From Aquilaria yunnanensis (taxonomy: Eukaryota; Streptophyta; Magnoliopsida; Malvales; Thymelaeaceae), in the NCBI GenBank assembly GCA_039654915.1, contig CM077600.1, positions 39,726,492 to 39,790,491 of the forward strand: 64,000 nt of DNA, read 5' to 3'. The stretch's first letter is position 1. Each line of letters opens with the position of its first letter. The position numbers and the translations under genes are program-made. Below the pieces are notes generated by a model. It was not told where the DNA came from. It ran no database searches and worked only from the letters and a program-made list of their open reading frames with translations. This document shows, in pieces, positions 23,756 through 37,007 of this stretch.

Positions 23756-24728
23756 TAGTTTTTAGGCAAAAGTCTCAAATCTGCCACTAATGTTTGGGCT
23801 TGGGCTCGCATTTGCCACTATAATTTATTTTTTACCTAATGTCCCACTGATGTTTCCAAAATAACTCGAATATGCCATTACTGTAAAAAAACAAAAAACA
23901 AAAAAATGGTAAAAATAACAGATTATGAATATATAGACCTTTGAGACTTGCCCCAACCCTATTTGGCTCTACTAGTGACACTTTTCCCGGCTGGATCACC
24001 TAGCAATCTAGCAGCCTCCCTGTCCCAGCCTCACCGTTCGCCAAGCACCACGTGTTCCCTGTCCTACTTTTCGACATGCCCCCACTCATCGATACCATCA
24101 AATCAGTGTTCAGTCTTAACAACATCCCACATCTTGTGAGAATCTGGCATACCAGATTCCCATTGTATGCAATTGCATTGTCCACGCTCGTGCTGTTTTC
24201 ATTCTCATCTCCCTTGGACAGCTATAGTGTTTCTGTGCGAAACACTACCCTTGCCATTGGCGTTGAAGCCTGATCCACCGCCGCCCTCGTTTTACTACCC
24301 GATCTACAACTTGTTCCCATGGTGCGGGGTGGGGGGAAAGAGGGAAGGATTGGATGATTGAGGATAACTAGTGGCAATTGGAGGAGAAAATGCTGGAAGT
24401 TTTTTAATTGGCCACCGCGGACGATGAATAGAAAAGCTCCAACAGTGGTGATGGAGAGATTAGAGAGAGAGACTAATTACTAAAGGCACTTGAAGTTTTT
24501 TAAAACTTACATTATCATCCTAAAATTTCAAAATTTGTTACTTCTAACATTTTTTGTTAGCTTTATAATAGACAGTGGCATATTCACTCCTAATTTAAAA
24601 ATTAAGTGGCATATTTGAGTTAATTTTAAAATATTAGTGGGAGATTGAGCAAACAAAAAACTATAGAAGTAAATTTGAGTCCAGACCCAAATATTAATGG
24701 CAGGTTTAAGACTTTTGCTTAGTTTTTA
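23756..24728. mobile_element. MULE-like element with GC-richer core, possible Pack-MULE
   Basis: A 9-bp direct repeat TAGTTTTTA (23756-23764 and 24720-24728) flanks 955 bp. The tips are GGCAAAAGTCT and, reverse-complemented, AGCAAAAGTCT. Inverted similarity continues for about 170-230 bp (CTGCCA, AATGTTTGGG/AATATTTGGG, ATATGCCA). The core, about 23940-24440, is much richer in GC than the arms and contains several short open frames that I do not recognise. A captured gene fragment is inferred from this contrast. Confidence 0.7.
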
Positions 24729-24819
24729 CTTCTGTGCTTTGATAGTACCATTACTTTCTTTTCTTTCCCCCTTTTCTTTTCTTGGGTATACAATAAAACA
24801 ACCAGTAAATGGCATCAAC

Positions 24820-25325
24820 GATCCTAATCTTTAGTTTGGATTGCAAACTCATCCTTGACTTCTGAATTGTTGCTCAAGAGTCCCAAACTTTTTTCTTTCA
24901 TCACAAATTCATCCCTAATCACTAGACCGAGTTAGTACAAAAAACTGATTTATAGAGAGAGAGAGGAAAAATCCAATAATTTCCATATTATATGAATTAT
25001 CAATAAATTATAACATAATTTGAATTTACTAGAAAATAGTTTGAATTTATTAACTCTCACGTAATTATCTGATACTGAATTTTTAAATTGCAAATTAAAA
25101 TATTTGGTTACTATCTTCCCATTCGTTCAAATTGTGTCAATTTTTTTATAGTTATAGATGATGTAAATTATCAAACTTTTGTTTTTAGAATTCAGTTTTT
25201 TTGTACCAACTCAGTCTAACCTGGATCTAAGTATGAATTTACAATAGAGAGAAAATATGTGGGACCATTAAGCAATAATTTAGATGTTAAAGATGGATTT
25301 GCAACCTAAATTAAAGATTTAGGAT
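24820..25325. mobile_element. Inverted-repeat element (MITE) without clear target duplication
   Basis: 24820-24960 is an imperfect inverted copy of 25185-25325. Shared words include AATCTTTA, GGTTGCAAA/GGATTGCAAA, AAATTCAT and GTACAAAAAA. A short AT-rich centre separates the arms. Flanking bases do not repeat convincingly, so the superfamily is open. Confidence 0.5.
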
Positions 25326-25749
25326 TTTTTTGTGAATTTACTCATTGAATAACAAAGGAGAAGATAAGAGGGAATAAGGGATGAAGTGAGCTCCAACGAC
25401 TCTATCAAGAGGAATAACCAAAAGAATGACTTGTTGCACCAAGTTAAATGTGCATTGTATATGCTGAGTGACTCTCTGGTCTTTAAGACATGCATTCTCA
25501 TGGAGGGAAATGCTAAAAAAGATAGCATACAATACAACAAAATTGTTAATAGCAGGAAATAAATTAGTTTGAGCAAAAATAGCTACTGTATAAATAAGTG
25601 CCATAAATGCAAATGAGCCAATCTAAATATCTCATTGAAGGCTATAATCCATTAAGATTTGGAAAAAAAAACTAATTATTGCTGCAATATTAGATGAAGA
25701 TCTCTGGGCCACATCAACCTTGAAGATACGCAAAGTAGGCAAAGGCCAA

Positions 25750-26170
25750 TCAAATTAACATAAACCCCACAAGAAGGAAAATAGCTTAAGAATAGAAAAA
25801 GAAGTGTTAACCTTTTTTACGGTTTGAATGTCACCCACAATCAAATTTTCCTGAAAATGGGTCATTGACATGTCGAAAGAGAAATCATTGAAAACCACTT
25901 CATTATGGTTTAGCCAAACTATAAAACAGTTGCTATCACTACATCCATGTTTTGAAAAGACCAAAATGTCTTATTATCTGGTAGTTGTTAAAACCATTGC
26001 TAAAAAACATTAAAGTGATCTCCCAAATTCCAAAAGGAGATTGATTCTAGACAAGTTGGGAGGTATACAAACTCTAAAAATATGTGAGAAATGGTTTCAT
26101 CAGATGATCTACATCTATGACATAATAGAGAAATTTGAGGTATACAATTACAAGATTAACCTTGGTAGGA
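25750..26170 (-). pseudogene. Decayed LINE reverse transcriptase tail (zf-RVT-like)
   Basis: Minus-strand translation across several frames and stops gives a CHRCRSSDETISHIFLEF-like segment near 26080-26130. Further on is WLNHNEVVFNDFSFDM near 25860-25920. This order (Cys/His motif with ET..H.F, then a WL.RNE.VF-like motif) resembles the zinc-binding C-terminus of plant LINE polymerases. It is broken by frameshifts. The call is by pattern only. Confidence 0.4.
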
Positions 26171-26189
26171 GCATTTTTTAACATTTATG

Positions 26190-26759
26190 TTGTAAACACA
26201 AGAGTTTTAAATTTATAAACCCCTATTCACTTGCAAGTGTACGGTGTTGTTGTGTACAAATAGCAAATATAGGTGTCATCCCAAGAAAAAGTTATGATTC
26301 CAGTTTAAATTCAAGTCTTAGATACTTAACTAACTAAAACTAAGTTAAGAAACAAACAATAGAATTTCAAGGAGAATTGAATAAGCTAAGTAAAATACAA
26401 CCGTGAATTGAAATTCAATAAAGGTATGAGATGCAATCTACAATTAATTAAGCTAACCAAATTTGGATTGATTTATAAGTGACGCTATCCCCCTAGGTTG
26501 GTACTACTTAACCTTGTTGCCCAAGTTAATTTGAAGTAAGGGTTGTTGCCTCCTATGTGGTGTAGGGATTCTAACCTCAAGGTTACTCTTTCTCAAGATG
26601 AAACCATGCTCACCAATAGTCTAATAATGAGTTTCCTCAATCTCACTAATTAATCTAATGTGGTTTAAGTCCTAGCTCTTCGAACACACCAAATGGGAGG
26701 AATGATTATCTCTAATCTCCTAAGCCCACCATGCCATTATCTATTCCACCTCAACTTTC

Positions 26760-26834
<75 letters not shown>

Positions 26835-29331
26835 AAAGAATAAAGTTGAGATTTTTATGCAAGCATGAAGTGGCCAGCAACATACAAGATCAAGCTCAAG
26901 AGTAGAGGCAACATAAGAGACAATTACCATGAAATCCCTCAAATTAACATTAGGAAACAAGAGTTAAAAGTACATCTTAGAGAGATTATTGTAACCCTCC
27001 TAGAAGAGTGCTCGGTAAGTGAGATAAGTTCATAAATCCCTAACTTAAATACCTTAATCGGAGAAAAATTAGCAAAATCAAGCAAGTTATTCAAGGGTTA
27101 GTTGGTTCCGAGTAGCTTATGGCATTAGGTTTACCCGACGGTAAAATGGTCATTATTAACTTGAAGGGTCAGGACAAGTCCCTGAAGTGAAAATGACATT
27201 TTTAAAACCAAAACCCAAGTTAATTAAGTTTTTGCTTAAGTCTGAATTACCTAGTTACTATTTGAATGTGAAGTAAATTTGCAAAAACTTAAAAAGTTTA
27301 TGGCAGAAGGTTAAACTTGTTGGAAGGTTGGGGGTGCCAGTATTCATTCCATTTTTAGCCCCAAATTCGCAGCTCTTCCTTCTGCTTTCAAATTCTTGCC
27401 AAATCTTCTCCAAATTCATGATTTCTCGAGGAAATTAAAAGGTTTTTTAGGTATCCAAGTGGAGGGATGCTTACTTTGCTTTTGTTTTATGGTTTTCAAG
27501 CTTTTTGGGATGGTTTTCAACCATTCTCAAATGCTGGGCACAAAGGGTTAGGGACACGTCGCCAAGCCCTTCTACTAACATCTGAGGGTTTTCTGCTGTC
27601 GGGATGCATCACTAATGATTGGGGACGCATCACCACAGGCTAAACTAGAGGCATGCCATGTTTTTCTTAAGGGTTCCAAGAGAGAGCAACAAGGGAGGCG
27701 CTTAGTGTGCCTAAGGGCTTGAGGTGCCCGGTGGCACTCTTGGACTTATGAAACTCCTTCATTGAGATCTAGGAGTTTTCATGAGGTTTTATAAACTCTA
27801 AGAGCTACATACAAGAAAACTAGGTTAATTAGACACAATAGAACACCATTAGTTTGGTGCAAGGATTAGTACCATCGGAAACCTAGTCGGGCTTTCAGGT
27901 TTGAGGTCACAACATAGGAATTGTAGCGCACCTAGGTAGGTACCATACAACCTAGGTATTATGAGTTCAACCATGACGATTGCTACTCCACTAGGGTAAA
28001 CCAAGTAATGGTGGATAGGTATATGCCTTGAGTGAAGGTTTAGTGCACTTGTAAGCCTTGGCAGGGTTACTTGAGGCGCAAGTGAAAACCTAGTGCACAC
28101 TTATTAAGGCTTTAAGATAGAAGCTTAGTACATAAATGGCCTAAGCAAGCTTAATAGCTTGAGGCACTATGTGGAGGCTCAGTACACCTAAGTACACCTA
28201 GTGAGTTCCTTGGAACTCAAGCAAGGTGCATCTACCGTGTTCACTTGTAAAATAATCAATGGAAGGCTAAACTTACGACATCAGTAAGCTAAGGCTTATT
28301 AGAAGCGAGTTAAAGGCCAGAACTCACTAGTCATTGTTCGGATGAACTAGCACTACAGTGCTAAAACAGAGAATTTAGTGACACTACATGCTCTTAGTGT
28401 TGCGGCACCGCCACAACTTAAGGGAGACAATGCCACCACAGTGCAATTTGTTATTGACTTTTCTGCTCCCAAATCTTGCTCTACTCATTCTTGCTTCATT
28501 CCAACCCTTCCACTATACTTTCCAACCTATAAAGATAAGGAACAAAGCAAGAAACCATAAGAAAATTGGTTCAGTTTAGCAAAATTTTGCGGTCAAAGTT
28601 GATAAAAGTCAATCAATTTAATTGACTAAATAAGCACTCAACAACTTACAAAGAAAAAAATTTGAGCTTATAAGGAATGTTTGTTGCCCATGATTTACTA
28701 TTATAAGGGAAGTGATGCATATCCAATCTTAGAACCCTTGGTGTTGTTTGAAGGATTAGGAAGTTGAGAAATGGCCTAGATTATTTCCTGATTGCAAAAA
28801 AAAATGGCCATTTGTTTATGTAGATTTGAGTTGTTGTTCCAATGAATGAAATGATAAAGATAATGATGAAAATGGTGGATTTAAAATCTCAAAGACAAGA
28901 GTATTGGATAAAGAAAACTTGAAATTGAAACTTGCATTTTCTCTATCATTTCCTGTTTGTTACGTAAGCAAATTTGACGATCAATGACAAAATTGCACTC
29001 AACCACTAATGTTAGTGACAGTTTTGCATCAGGGAAAAAAAAACATTAATGATAAAATTACCCTTTCAACCTAACATTATTGGCAAAATTACCCCTTTTC
29101 TCTTAGTTATACTTCTTACCGGGTATCTCGTTTTCTTTAGCTCATACTGTTAGTAGACGCTTAAACGGCGCGCACATAGGGTATAAGGCCTGGATTTGCT
29201 CAACTGTAATGTAACATGTTACAGAAAAAAATCTACCAGGTATACACACAATAAACGCTTTTTTGGGAGAGAGGAACAGGAAGTTGTTGGTCCAATGACG
29301 AGAGAAGTGTACCATGAGTTGATTCAGGGGT
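26190..29331. other. Gene-free stretch, probably worn retrotransposon sequence
   Basis: It contains a (CT)n microsatellite at about 26766-26832. At 26210-26290 is a CACTTGCAAGTGTACGGTG block of the sort often seen in plant retroelement leaders. 27540-28330 is mixed sequence rich in TAGTGCACACTTA / CTTGAGGC words that look like diverged internal repeats. No open frame of interest and no paired LTRs were found. Confidence 0.35.
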
Positions 29332-31608
29332 CTAGAGCCTGTAGCCATGCAAATGCTTAGCCCATCTTCTAGCCATGTAGGGATCATGGTACTCCCAACT
29401 TTCGACACAACTAGTCCTCCCAGCGATGCTACTAACATCCCTTCCAACAGGGGGCTCTTGTCCACTGTCTTCAATTTCCCCTTTATCTCCAACACAGACT
29501 ATAGATTCCCCGGTTTTTATGCATTCGTCGATATAGCTATATCCTACACAAACATGTCCAAAATCTCCCAGGTCTAGTAATATTCTCCTCTCCTCCCCAC
29601 CTCTTAGCTCTGAAATCCTAATAATTTTAGCTTCCTGACCAACTCTCACTTGAACTTCTCTGATGGCGCCCCCCAGCAGTCTTCCCAAGAATTCTTCAAA
29701 TTCATGCATGACAAAGCCATTTGAAGTGCCAAAACCGTATCCCACATGGAACCGATGGAGAGGAAAGCACATTTGCATATTGAAGGCGTGATACGCTCTT
29801 GTTGGACTGTCAGACAAATGCAAGATGCATGAATGCGGATTCTTGTGCATCCGGTCTTCAAGAATCTTGACACCCTTCTTCAGCCCTTCAATAGGGTCAG
29901 CCTGCCCCATGTAGAAAAGGCGGTCAATGACTTGTAAAGCTGTTCGCTTCCCGTATGCGGTCATGCGCCTAAGAGGAAAGATACGTGATGCAGCAGATGA
30001 GTAGGTTACTATGGCTAGACGATCAGTGGGTCGGAGGGAGAAGACAACCAATGCCATGGTCTGCTTCAGAAGCCTAAGGTGCGGCCCGTTGGGGCTGGCT
30101 ACTAAAACCATGTCAGTTGCTCGTGGATGTGCCAGTTTTATGGAGAGGTATGCAGCTCTCCTTGGCTCAAGGGATGAGGGGCTGGTACAAGGTTGATATG
30201 GACTACAGGGGTAGGGCAACACTGCCTGTGGGATGGGTATGAGAGAGAAACGAAGACGGGGGCAGTTGGGGTCATGGTCAGGCTCAATAGGGTCATCATC
30301 ATCATAGCGTGCTGCACGCAGGAGGGAACGTCTCTGGACTCTGAAAGTAGCAATGGAGTCATCAAGGATACGAAAAATGGGGTCAGTGGGATGGGCAGAG
30401 GCAGGTGGGTTTAGGTTGCGCGGAAGCTGGGTCCAGTGGGCACGGCAAATAGGGCAAGTAACACTCCCATGGCGGACATTGGATGAGATACATGAGAAAT
30501 GGAAAGCATGAGAGCACTGGGCCGTGAATATAGCTTGGCTAGGGCTGCTTCCTTTGGTGTAGCTCAGCACTTCTAGGCATATTGCACATACATTCTGTGA
30601 CAAGAAAGAAACAAATTAATAGGCCGCATTTGCATCGTTTCCCAGCCATTTGTTTGAAGCTTCAGAATACACTGGACTTGACAAATTTAAGACCTTTGTT
30701 ATTTTTAAGCAACTGCTAGTACGATGTATGAAGATATTGCTTGCTCTTGTGGACACCGTGATAACGGGCCAACACTCTAGTGCGCTTCAAATTTGAGTTT
30801 TAAAACATCAGTGGTCTAGTAACATGTAATGATTCAATTGTAAATTTAAAATAGTAGTACTATTAGTTATTTAAGAAGAAAACAAAAAAGAATGAATCTA
30901 GCAGGTTCTATCTTGTTAATTACGAATAACCTCATGATCAATATCATGATAATTGTAAAAAAAGGGGACCATATCTTCAGAGTTACTCAGAGTCGGGGAA
31001 TAACTTGAAAGACAGAGTAAGGCTTAGTCAACTACATCCATTACGGGTTCATTAGACTTATCGCCAGCATCATACGGGCGGATCATGAAGTTGTGGGGAA
31101 TCCAAGGTTTTCTTTTTTAAAAAGAAAAAAAAAAAAAGACCTCGTCTTTTTTCTTAATTAAAGAAAAATGTAGTACCTTGGAAGCAAGGTTGTTGGGGTT
31201 GGAGGGGGAGTGAGCTTCTTCAAATGGAGGGATACTCCTTGCTTCTGTCGGTGACTTTGACATCTGCGCACATCCCACATGGGCATTCCACAAAACATCG
31301 TGAGAGCTGTCATCCACTTTACCAAAAGAAACGATTTTTCGTTCCAATTTTGACAGAATAATTGACAAGATCAAAGACTCAGGTATGGGAATCTGTGATT
31401 CATGAACCATACCAAAGGACTTGCATTTCCGAAAGCAAAGCTCTACTTAAAAGGAAATTAATTGAACCCTGAAAAGGAAGAAGAGAGGGGAGCTTACAGC
31501 CGTCGGCGACGGAGGAGGAGAAGGGGTCCGGGAGAAGGAGGCACAGGCAGCAACCACCATCTTCCTGGCGGCTCTTCTGAGCTTTGAAGACGCTTCTCCA
31601 ACACCCAT
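29332..31608 (-). CDS. RING-H2 finger plus von Willebrand A domain protein, WAV3/EDA40-like probable E3 ubiquitin ligase
   Basis: Exons in order of translation: 31498-31608, 31177-31263, 29332-30594, all in phase, giving 486 residues. ATG 31608 gives MGVGEASSKLRRAARK, like the basic N-termini of this family; the longer frame upstream starts with TTG. The RING-H2 has C69, C72, C93, H95, H98, C101, C113 and C116. A vWA-like domain follows (about 225-340: SLRPTDRLAIVTYSSAA, then FPLRRMT). Relatives such as WAV3 are RING E3 ligases acting in root gravitropism; that role is not shown here. Where relatives have the MIDAS D-x-S-x-S, this protein reads VASPNG (231-236), and the later Thr and Asp-Gly are also changed. 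It is shorter than most relatives. Confidence 0.87.
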
Positions 31609-33454
31609 GATGATGATAGTATATCTTCTGTTTCCTCTGTTGCCTAAATTCTGAGCAACAGAACAGAGCAGAGAAGAAACAGAGTGAGGAAGAGAGAGGA
31701 ATAAAGTGAAGAAGAGATGTGGAGAACCAGAATCTGCCAAAACGTGCAGCTCTTGCCAGTCCCCTTATTTTACCTTCTTTTCTTGGTGCTTCATTTGGGG
31801 CTTTGGCATATACACATGACAACAATAATAATTGAAATACACGCTGGGCACCTTTTACTGTCGACTTTCGAGACACTGCAACCGAAATTGGATCGATTTG
31901 CAGAAATTCGAATTGGGTTCGGTTTCCTGCTTTTTAAGGCGTTTTACGATTCACACCCTCCCCCATCCCCACCAACAGAATGTGCTGTTACTTTCCTTGT
32001 CACACCTGTAACGTGTGTGTGTCTATATAATTTCTGCTCGAGGTGGCTAGGTATCTCATATAGTACAAATTAAACCATGTTAATGTATTTGGCCAAATTT
32101 TGAACTAATTTTTTCGCCTTTATTTTAATTAATTAAATATTTAACAAAGCAACACAACATGTAGATGCATTTAGGGTAAATGACATCAAATATCTCTACA
32201 CTATGGCCTATGTTACTTATTTCTTTTTAAATTATCAATTGTTGAACCATTAAGCCTAGAATTATCAATAATGTTATATCATTCGCCCTCTATTAATTTC
32301 CCAATTAAGATGGGCCACATTGAGCAAATAAATTAAACTAGTATCCTAAATAGGAATTTGACTGCAAACATGAAAACTCCGGAGTTTCAAAGTTTGCTAA
32401 GATTTTGGAAGTAATAGACTTAAATTTTTTATTTAGCATTTTAATAAAATTGTTTAGGAGAGTATGAGAAATTGAATCATATAAACATTTTGAAAATCTG
32501 AATGTTTTCCATCGTTGATCGCCACATCGATGATCAAGAGCAATCACTGACTTTTCTTGCTCTTTCATACAAATTTTACCAAAGTGCTGAATTCAAACTT
32601 TTAGCCTATCTCTGCTAAATCTTCACCAAAACTTTGAAACTTAAAAAATTTCCTTCCAATTTAAAATGGATAGTTAAGATTTTGGATTTTTGGTGTTTTG
32701 GTAAAAGTTGTAAAGGAGAGCGAAAGTATTCCAACCATAAAAAAACTTTAATAAATTTTAGAACTTTTCACTGTTGGTTACTACAAACCACCACTCCCAG
32801 CCACCAACTATGGTGCCCAGTAATAAAAAATTTCTAATTTTTTTAAAATGTTTCTACATTCAATTCCTCTTGCTATCCTTTATGATTTTTACTAAAGTAC
32901 TAAATTCAAAACCTAACCTATTACCTCCAAATCCTCACTGGAACCTCTCATAGACTCCTAGATTAGATAATTTGCTCAATTTGCTTCATTTTAATGGTAA
33001 GACCCTTGGAGGACAGAATAGTGCCGGATTAATGATAGTTTTATAATAAATAATATAATAATTAATAGTTTAATGATGAATAAATAACATGAATCATCAT
33101 TTACGATATTTTGTGTCATTTAGCCATACTTTTATTTATTTATATAAAATGTCAGTGAAGTGCGGCCACTAAATAAACTTATTAATTATGGGGTAGGGAA
33201 AAGGAATAGTTGATAGAGACAAGGGAGAACGGCAAAACCATTCAGAAAGAAAATGAAGGAAATATATGTACTAGTGCAACTAAAATGTATGGAAGGCGCA
33301 AAAAGGGGGGAAAAATTAGGGAAAATTAATTACTACGCAAGGCAAAAGTTCATAAATTGTGGAGGGAGGGAGAGAGACGGAAGGAGGTGGGCCTTACTTT
33401 TCGGTCCGAACCTTGGCGCGTTGGCAATGGCAAGGGCACTGCCCCCGAAACATG
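31609..33454. other. Upstream region of the RING gene and AT-rich intergenic DNA
   Basis: 31609-31760 probably contains leader and promoter of the RING-vWA gene. 31800-33450 is AT-rich with no gene or clear element ends seen. Confidence 0.4.
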
Positions 33455-34442
33455 CCCTCTCCTAGGGGTGAAAGTCGGGTCGAAAATTTCGGGTTCAGGT
33501 TCAACCCGACCCGAATTATACATACTTCTTTCCTAAATATGTTAACCGAACCCGACCCGACTATTCCAAAAAACCGACCCGAACCCGAACCCGAAAAAGT
33601 CGGGTTAGGATGAATATAATCGGGTTAACCCGATTTATTTTACAGCTGCGGAATCACCTGGAACGAAAAAAAAAATTACTTGCAACAAAAAAAATTTAAG
33701 CAAATATTCAACAAACATGAGCATTTCATATAATGTTGATTATATTTTCAAATTGTTCAATATTATTTCACGAGCATCTCTTTATGTTAAAAGCGAGAGC
33801 ACATACTCCAAAAAATACATAAAAATTACTGAAACGTACTTATTTGAGCTCATATGGCAACAGCAACCAAGCACCAAGACCAAATTCATAAATACATATA
33901 GGAATGACTGTTTCTGAATATTATAACCAATGTAGAAACTAAGGTCAAAATAAAGTATTCATTGTGTTAACAATAGAAAAAGCATAGGAAAAATGAAACA
34001 ATAGCATTATTAAATTAAGTTTCAACGGTATTATTTTTAGGCCATTTTATAAATTTTGGAGCAGGATATAACATCGGTTTTTTTTTTATAATCAGAAACA
34101 GTTTTACAAGGTATAAAGTTATTCTTAGGTCAGATTTGAATTTTTGAAGAAATATATTGTTAAACCAGCTTACAGAAAAATAGGAAATCAAGAACCACAA
34201 GATTCAAAGATTAAATTTAAAGGACTTTGTAAGAAGAAGGGCATACCTTAGTAGTCGGGTTAGTCGGGTTAGTCGGGTTTCACCCGAACCGAAATTGCTG
34301 TCGGCAACAATTAATCGGGTCGGGTCGGGTCGGGTTCAAATACACCTTTTCCTCTAAAGAAACCGACCCTAACCCGCTTTTTTCGGATCGGATTCGGGTC
34401 GGAATTCGGGTTGCGGGTTTTAATTTCACCCCTACCCTCTCC
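33455..34442. mobile_element. hAT-like non-autonomous element with GGGTCGGGTT subterminal repeats
   Basis: A perfect 8-bp direct repeat CCCTCTCC (33455-33462 and 34435-34442) flanks 972 bp. The element starts TAGGGGTGAAA and ends TTTCACCCCTA, perfect 11-bp TIRs. Subterminal blocks (33473-33640 and 34250-34420) are packed with GGGTCGGGTT/ACCCGACCCGAA words in both orientations, flanking an AT-rich centre. TIR and TSD are typical of hAT elements. No transposase, so it would move only in trans. Confidence 0.8.
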
Positions 34443-35167
34443 CCTCCCCTTGATTCATAAGCCTTTTAGTGTATAGTTAATTATGAGTAGTAACAAAAAA
34501 AAATAATTACAAACTCAGGCCCCTTGTGTCGTCAGAGGTTAATTTGAGAGGATTTATGACCTGCAGTTACAGATAGTCCATATCCGTTCATGATATATGT
34601 AGTTTGCTATTTTCTTTATTTCATATATTTTGATATGTTTTATTTTTTTTTACGTATGTTTGAGTTGATCTTATTCATATTATTATTTTTTAAAAATTTT
34701 TAAAATAAATTATATTTAAAAATTATAAGTCCTTATTTATCATTAATATATAATTTTTTTCAATTATATACTAAGATATTGAAGATAAAAAAATTTATAT
34801 TAATTGTCATAAATGGTAAATATTGCAAAGAATTTATGAAGGACGTTAATACTTTATACTTTTTATTGAAATTATCCGTGGACTTCAGTAGAATTCAAGG
34901 AACCAACATATTTAAACGGTGTCAATTGATTCGTCAGCCGGTCATTTTCCTTATACTATATTTTTGTTAATTTTGTTTGTCCACACAAACCGATCTGGAT
35001 CTCTATGCTCGAAAGATGGCGTGAGCTACTGTATGCCCTCCCACTCCTGGTCCCGACATTTCTCTTTCCCGACCTTTTCTTTGTTTTTCTTATCAGCCTC
35101 CTCTTCATATAATCGATCCTATATGAGCCTTTCTTTGTATGTGAAGCCATAAAAAGATCCATCATGT
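34443..35167. other. AT-rich intergenic stretch
   Basis: No gene was seen. Long A/T runs dominate 34590-34800. Confidence 0.4.
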
Positions 35168-36917
35168 TATTCTTTTGGGAGAATTACAATTTGCCCCTGA
35201 TATTTACTCTAAACTATACTTTACTGCTCATGTTTCATAAATTTTTTTAAAAGCCTCTTTATATTTTAAGAAACCTATATTTACCCCATCAGTCTTTTTT
35301 TAATGTTAAAATTAATGGATTAATTATACTTTAAGTCCTCAACTCGAATTCTTATTTAAGTTTTCTCCTTAACATATAAATTATTTTATTTCTTATCTTT
35401 TCCAAATATTTATTTATTTATTTGTGCTTAGAAGCTTTACAAGTGTCATCTTCATTTATTTTTCAAAACTTATTATGATAAATATTAAATATAAAATCAA
35501 AGAAATGGTAAGGTTTATATTTATAATAATACAACAACTTCAAAATCATTTTCATTTCAATTAATTATAATTGGCCGTTTTGTTAAAATTTTAGTTTTAT
35601 ATATTTATTCATTAATTAATTGTTTTGTAATAAGGTCTTGTATATGCCTACACTGGTAGAACAATTCTAATGTTTGCCTTCTTTATATATGCTAGTATCA
35701 AAATTTTGTTTTAATGTTCTTTATGGTGTTGGTTCAGTCATCATCATGCATTATTTTGTTGCTTTAATAGCTTCCAGATTTAATTTGATTCATCCCACAT
35801 TCTTACCTTTGGATCATTCTCACATTCCTACCATATTTCCAGAGGTCTTCACCATGTCAATTAGGAAATTTGATTACTTTTTACATTATTGTTTTGATGA
35901 TAATAATTTCTTAATAATATTTATATAATATTTAAATATAAATTATTTTCTAAGACTCAATATAACTTGGAATCCTGAGGCAATACCAGGTATGTAAACT
36001 AGTTGATTATTTAACAATTTCTTAGGTGCTCAGGTGATTTTCAGTTACAATTCTTTGACTTCATCTTTAATGTTAAGTGAAATTGAGATTACTATGAGAT
36101 TACTATCTTTTGGATTATAATTCACCAACTCTTCGCATTTATATTCCTTTGAAAAGTCTTTTTTGTTATTATCCCCGCTCAAGAGATAATGTTATTCAAT
36201 AAAGAACCTTATTATTTGTTGCATTCCATCTTTTAGCCATCACCATTACTCTAAAGGCTAGTGTCTTTTTTAGTTAAGGAAATCAAGAAACATTTTTCTA
36301 AATAAGAGCTTCTCAAAAAATAATTAATTAATCAACAAATATATAAAACTAAAATTACATTAAAATGACCAAATGTTTCATTAACTTGAAAAAACTGAAT
36401 TTTAATATTTCCATATTGTTATAAAATGAGCCGTATCATTTCTCTAATTTTTACTTTAATAGTTAAAGTTTTGAAAAAGGTGAAGGAGATTCAAAGTAAC
36501 AACCAATTTTAAAAACCAAAATGACATTATTAATTAGAGGTAATTAAAAATTAAAAACATAAAATAAAGTACATATAAATAATTAAAATTAAATAAAATT
36601 TGAATCATAAGAAAAAAAATATTATAGGGTAATTAAAAATGAATAATACATATAAATATATTATTTCATTTAAAAAAATTAATGAAATAATTTATATGTT
36701 AAGGAGAAAACTTAAAAGAGAATTAAAGGTTGGGGTCTCAAAGTGTAATTAGTCCATTGATTTTAAATTCCAAAAGAGATTTCTTTCTTAAAACGTCAAG
36801 AGTTTTTAAGAGATTTCTAACCTCAAGGGGTTTTTAAGAGATTTCTAAAACAAAATGATGTAAAGTGTAATTTAGGGTAAATGTTAGGAGGCAAAATGTA
36901 ATCCACCCTATTCTTGG
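35168..36917. mobile_element. MULE-like element with about 230-bp inverted repeats
   Basis: 35177-35400 is an imperfect inverted copy of 36680-36908. Shared words include GATTACA/AATTACA, TTTACCCTAAA, GGATTAATTA/GGACTAATTA and AAGTTTTCTCCTTAACATAT, the last extending deep into the arms. Flanking 9-mers TATTCTTTT (35168-35176) and TATTCTTGG (36909-36917) match at seven positions, a worn TSD. The 1.2-kb centre is AT-rich with no transposase. Confidence 0.65.
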
Positions 36918-37007
36918 CATATATATATATATATAAAAATTCTCGATGCATTCAACTGTGATATTTTATTCGTTTATTTGAAATAAAAATAACTCACTTT
37001 TAAAGTT

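Noticed and set aside
25338..25604. Minus-strand hydrophobic frame resembling a membrane protein
   Set aside because: It is short, lacks splice partners, resembles no family I know, and borders a decayed LINE and an inverted-repeat element.
26763..26960. Open frame ending in a run of Arg-Glu repeats
   Set aside because: The dipeptide run is a translation of the (CT)n microsatellite.
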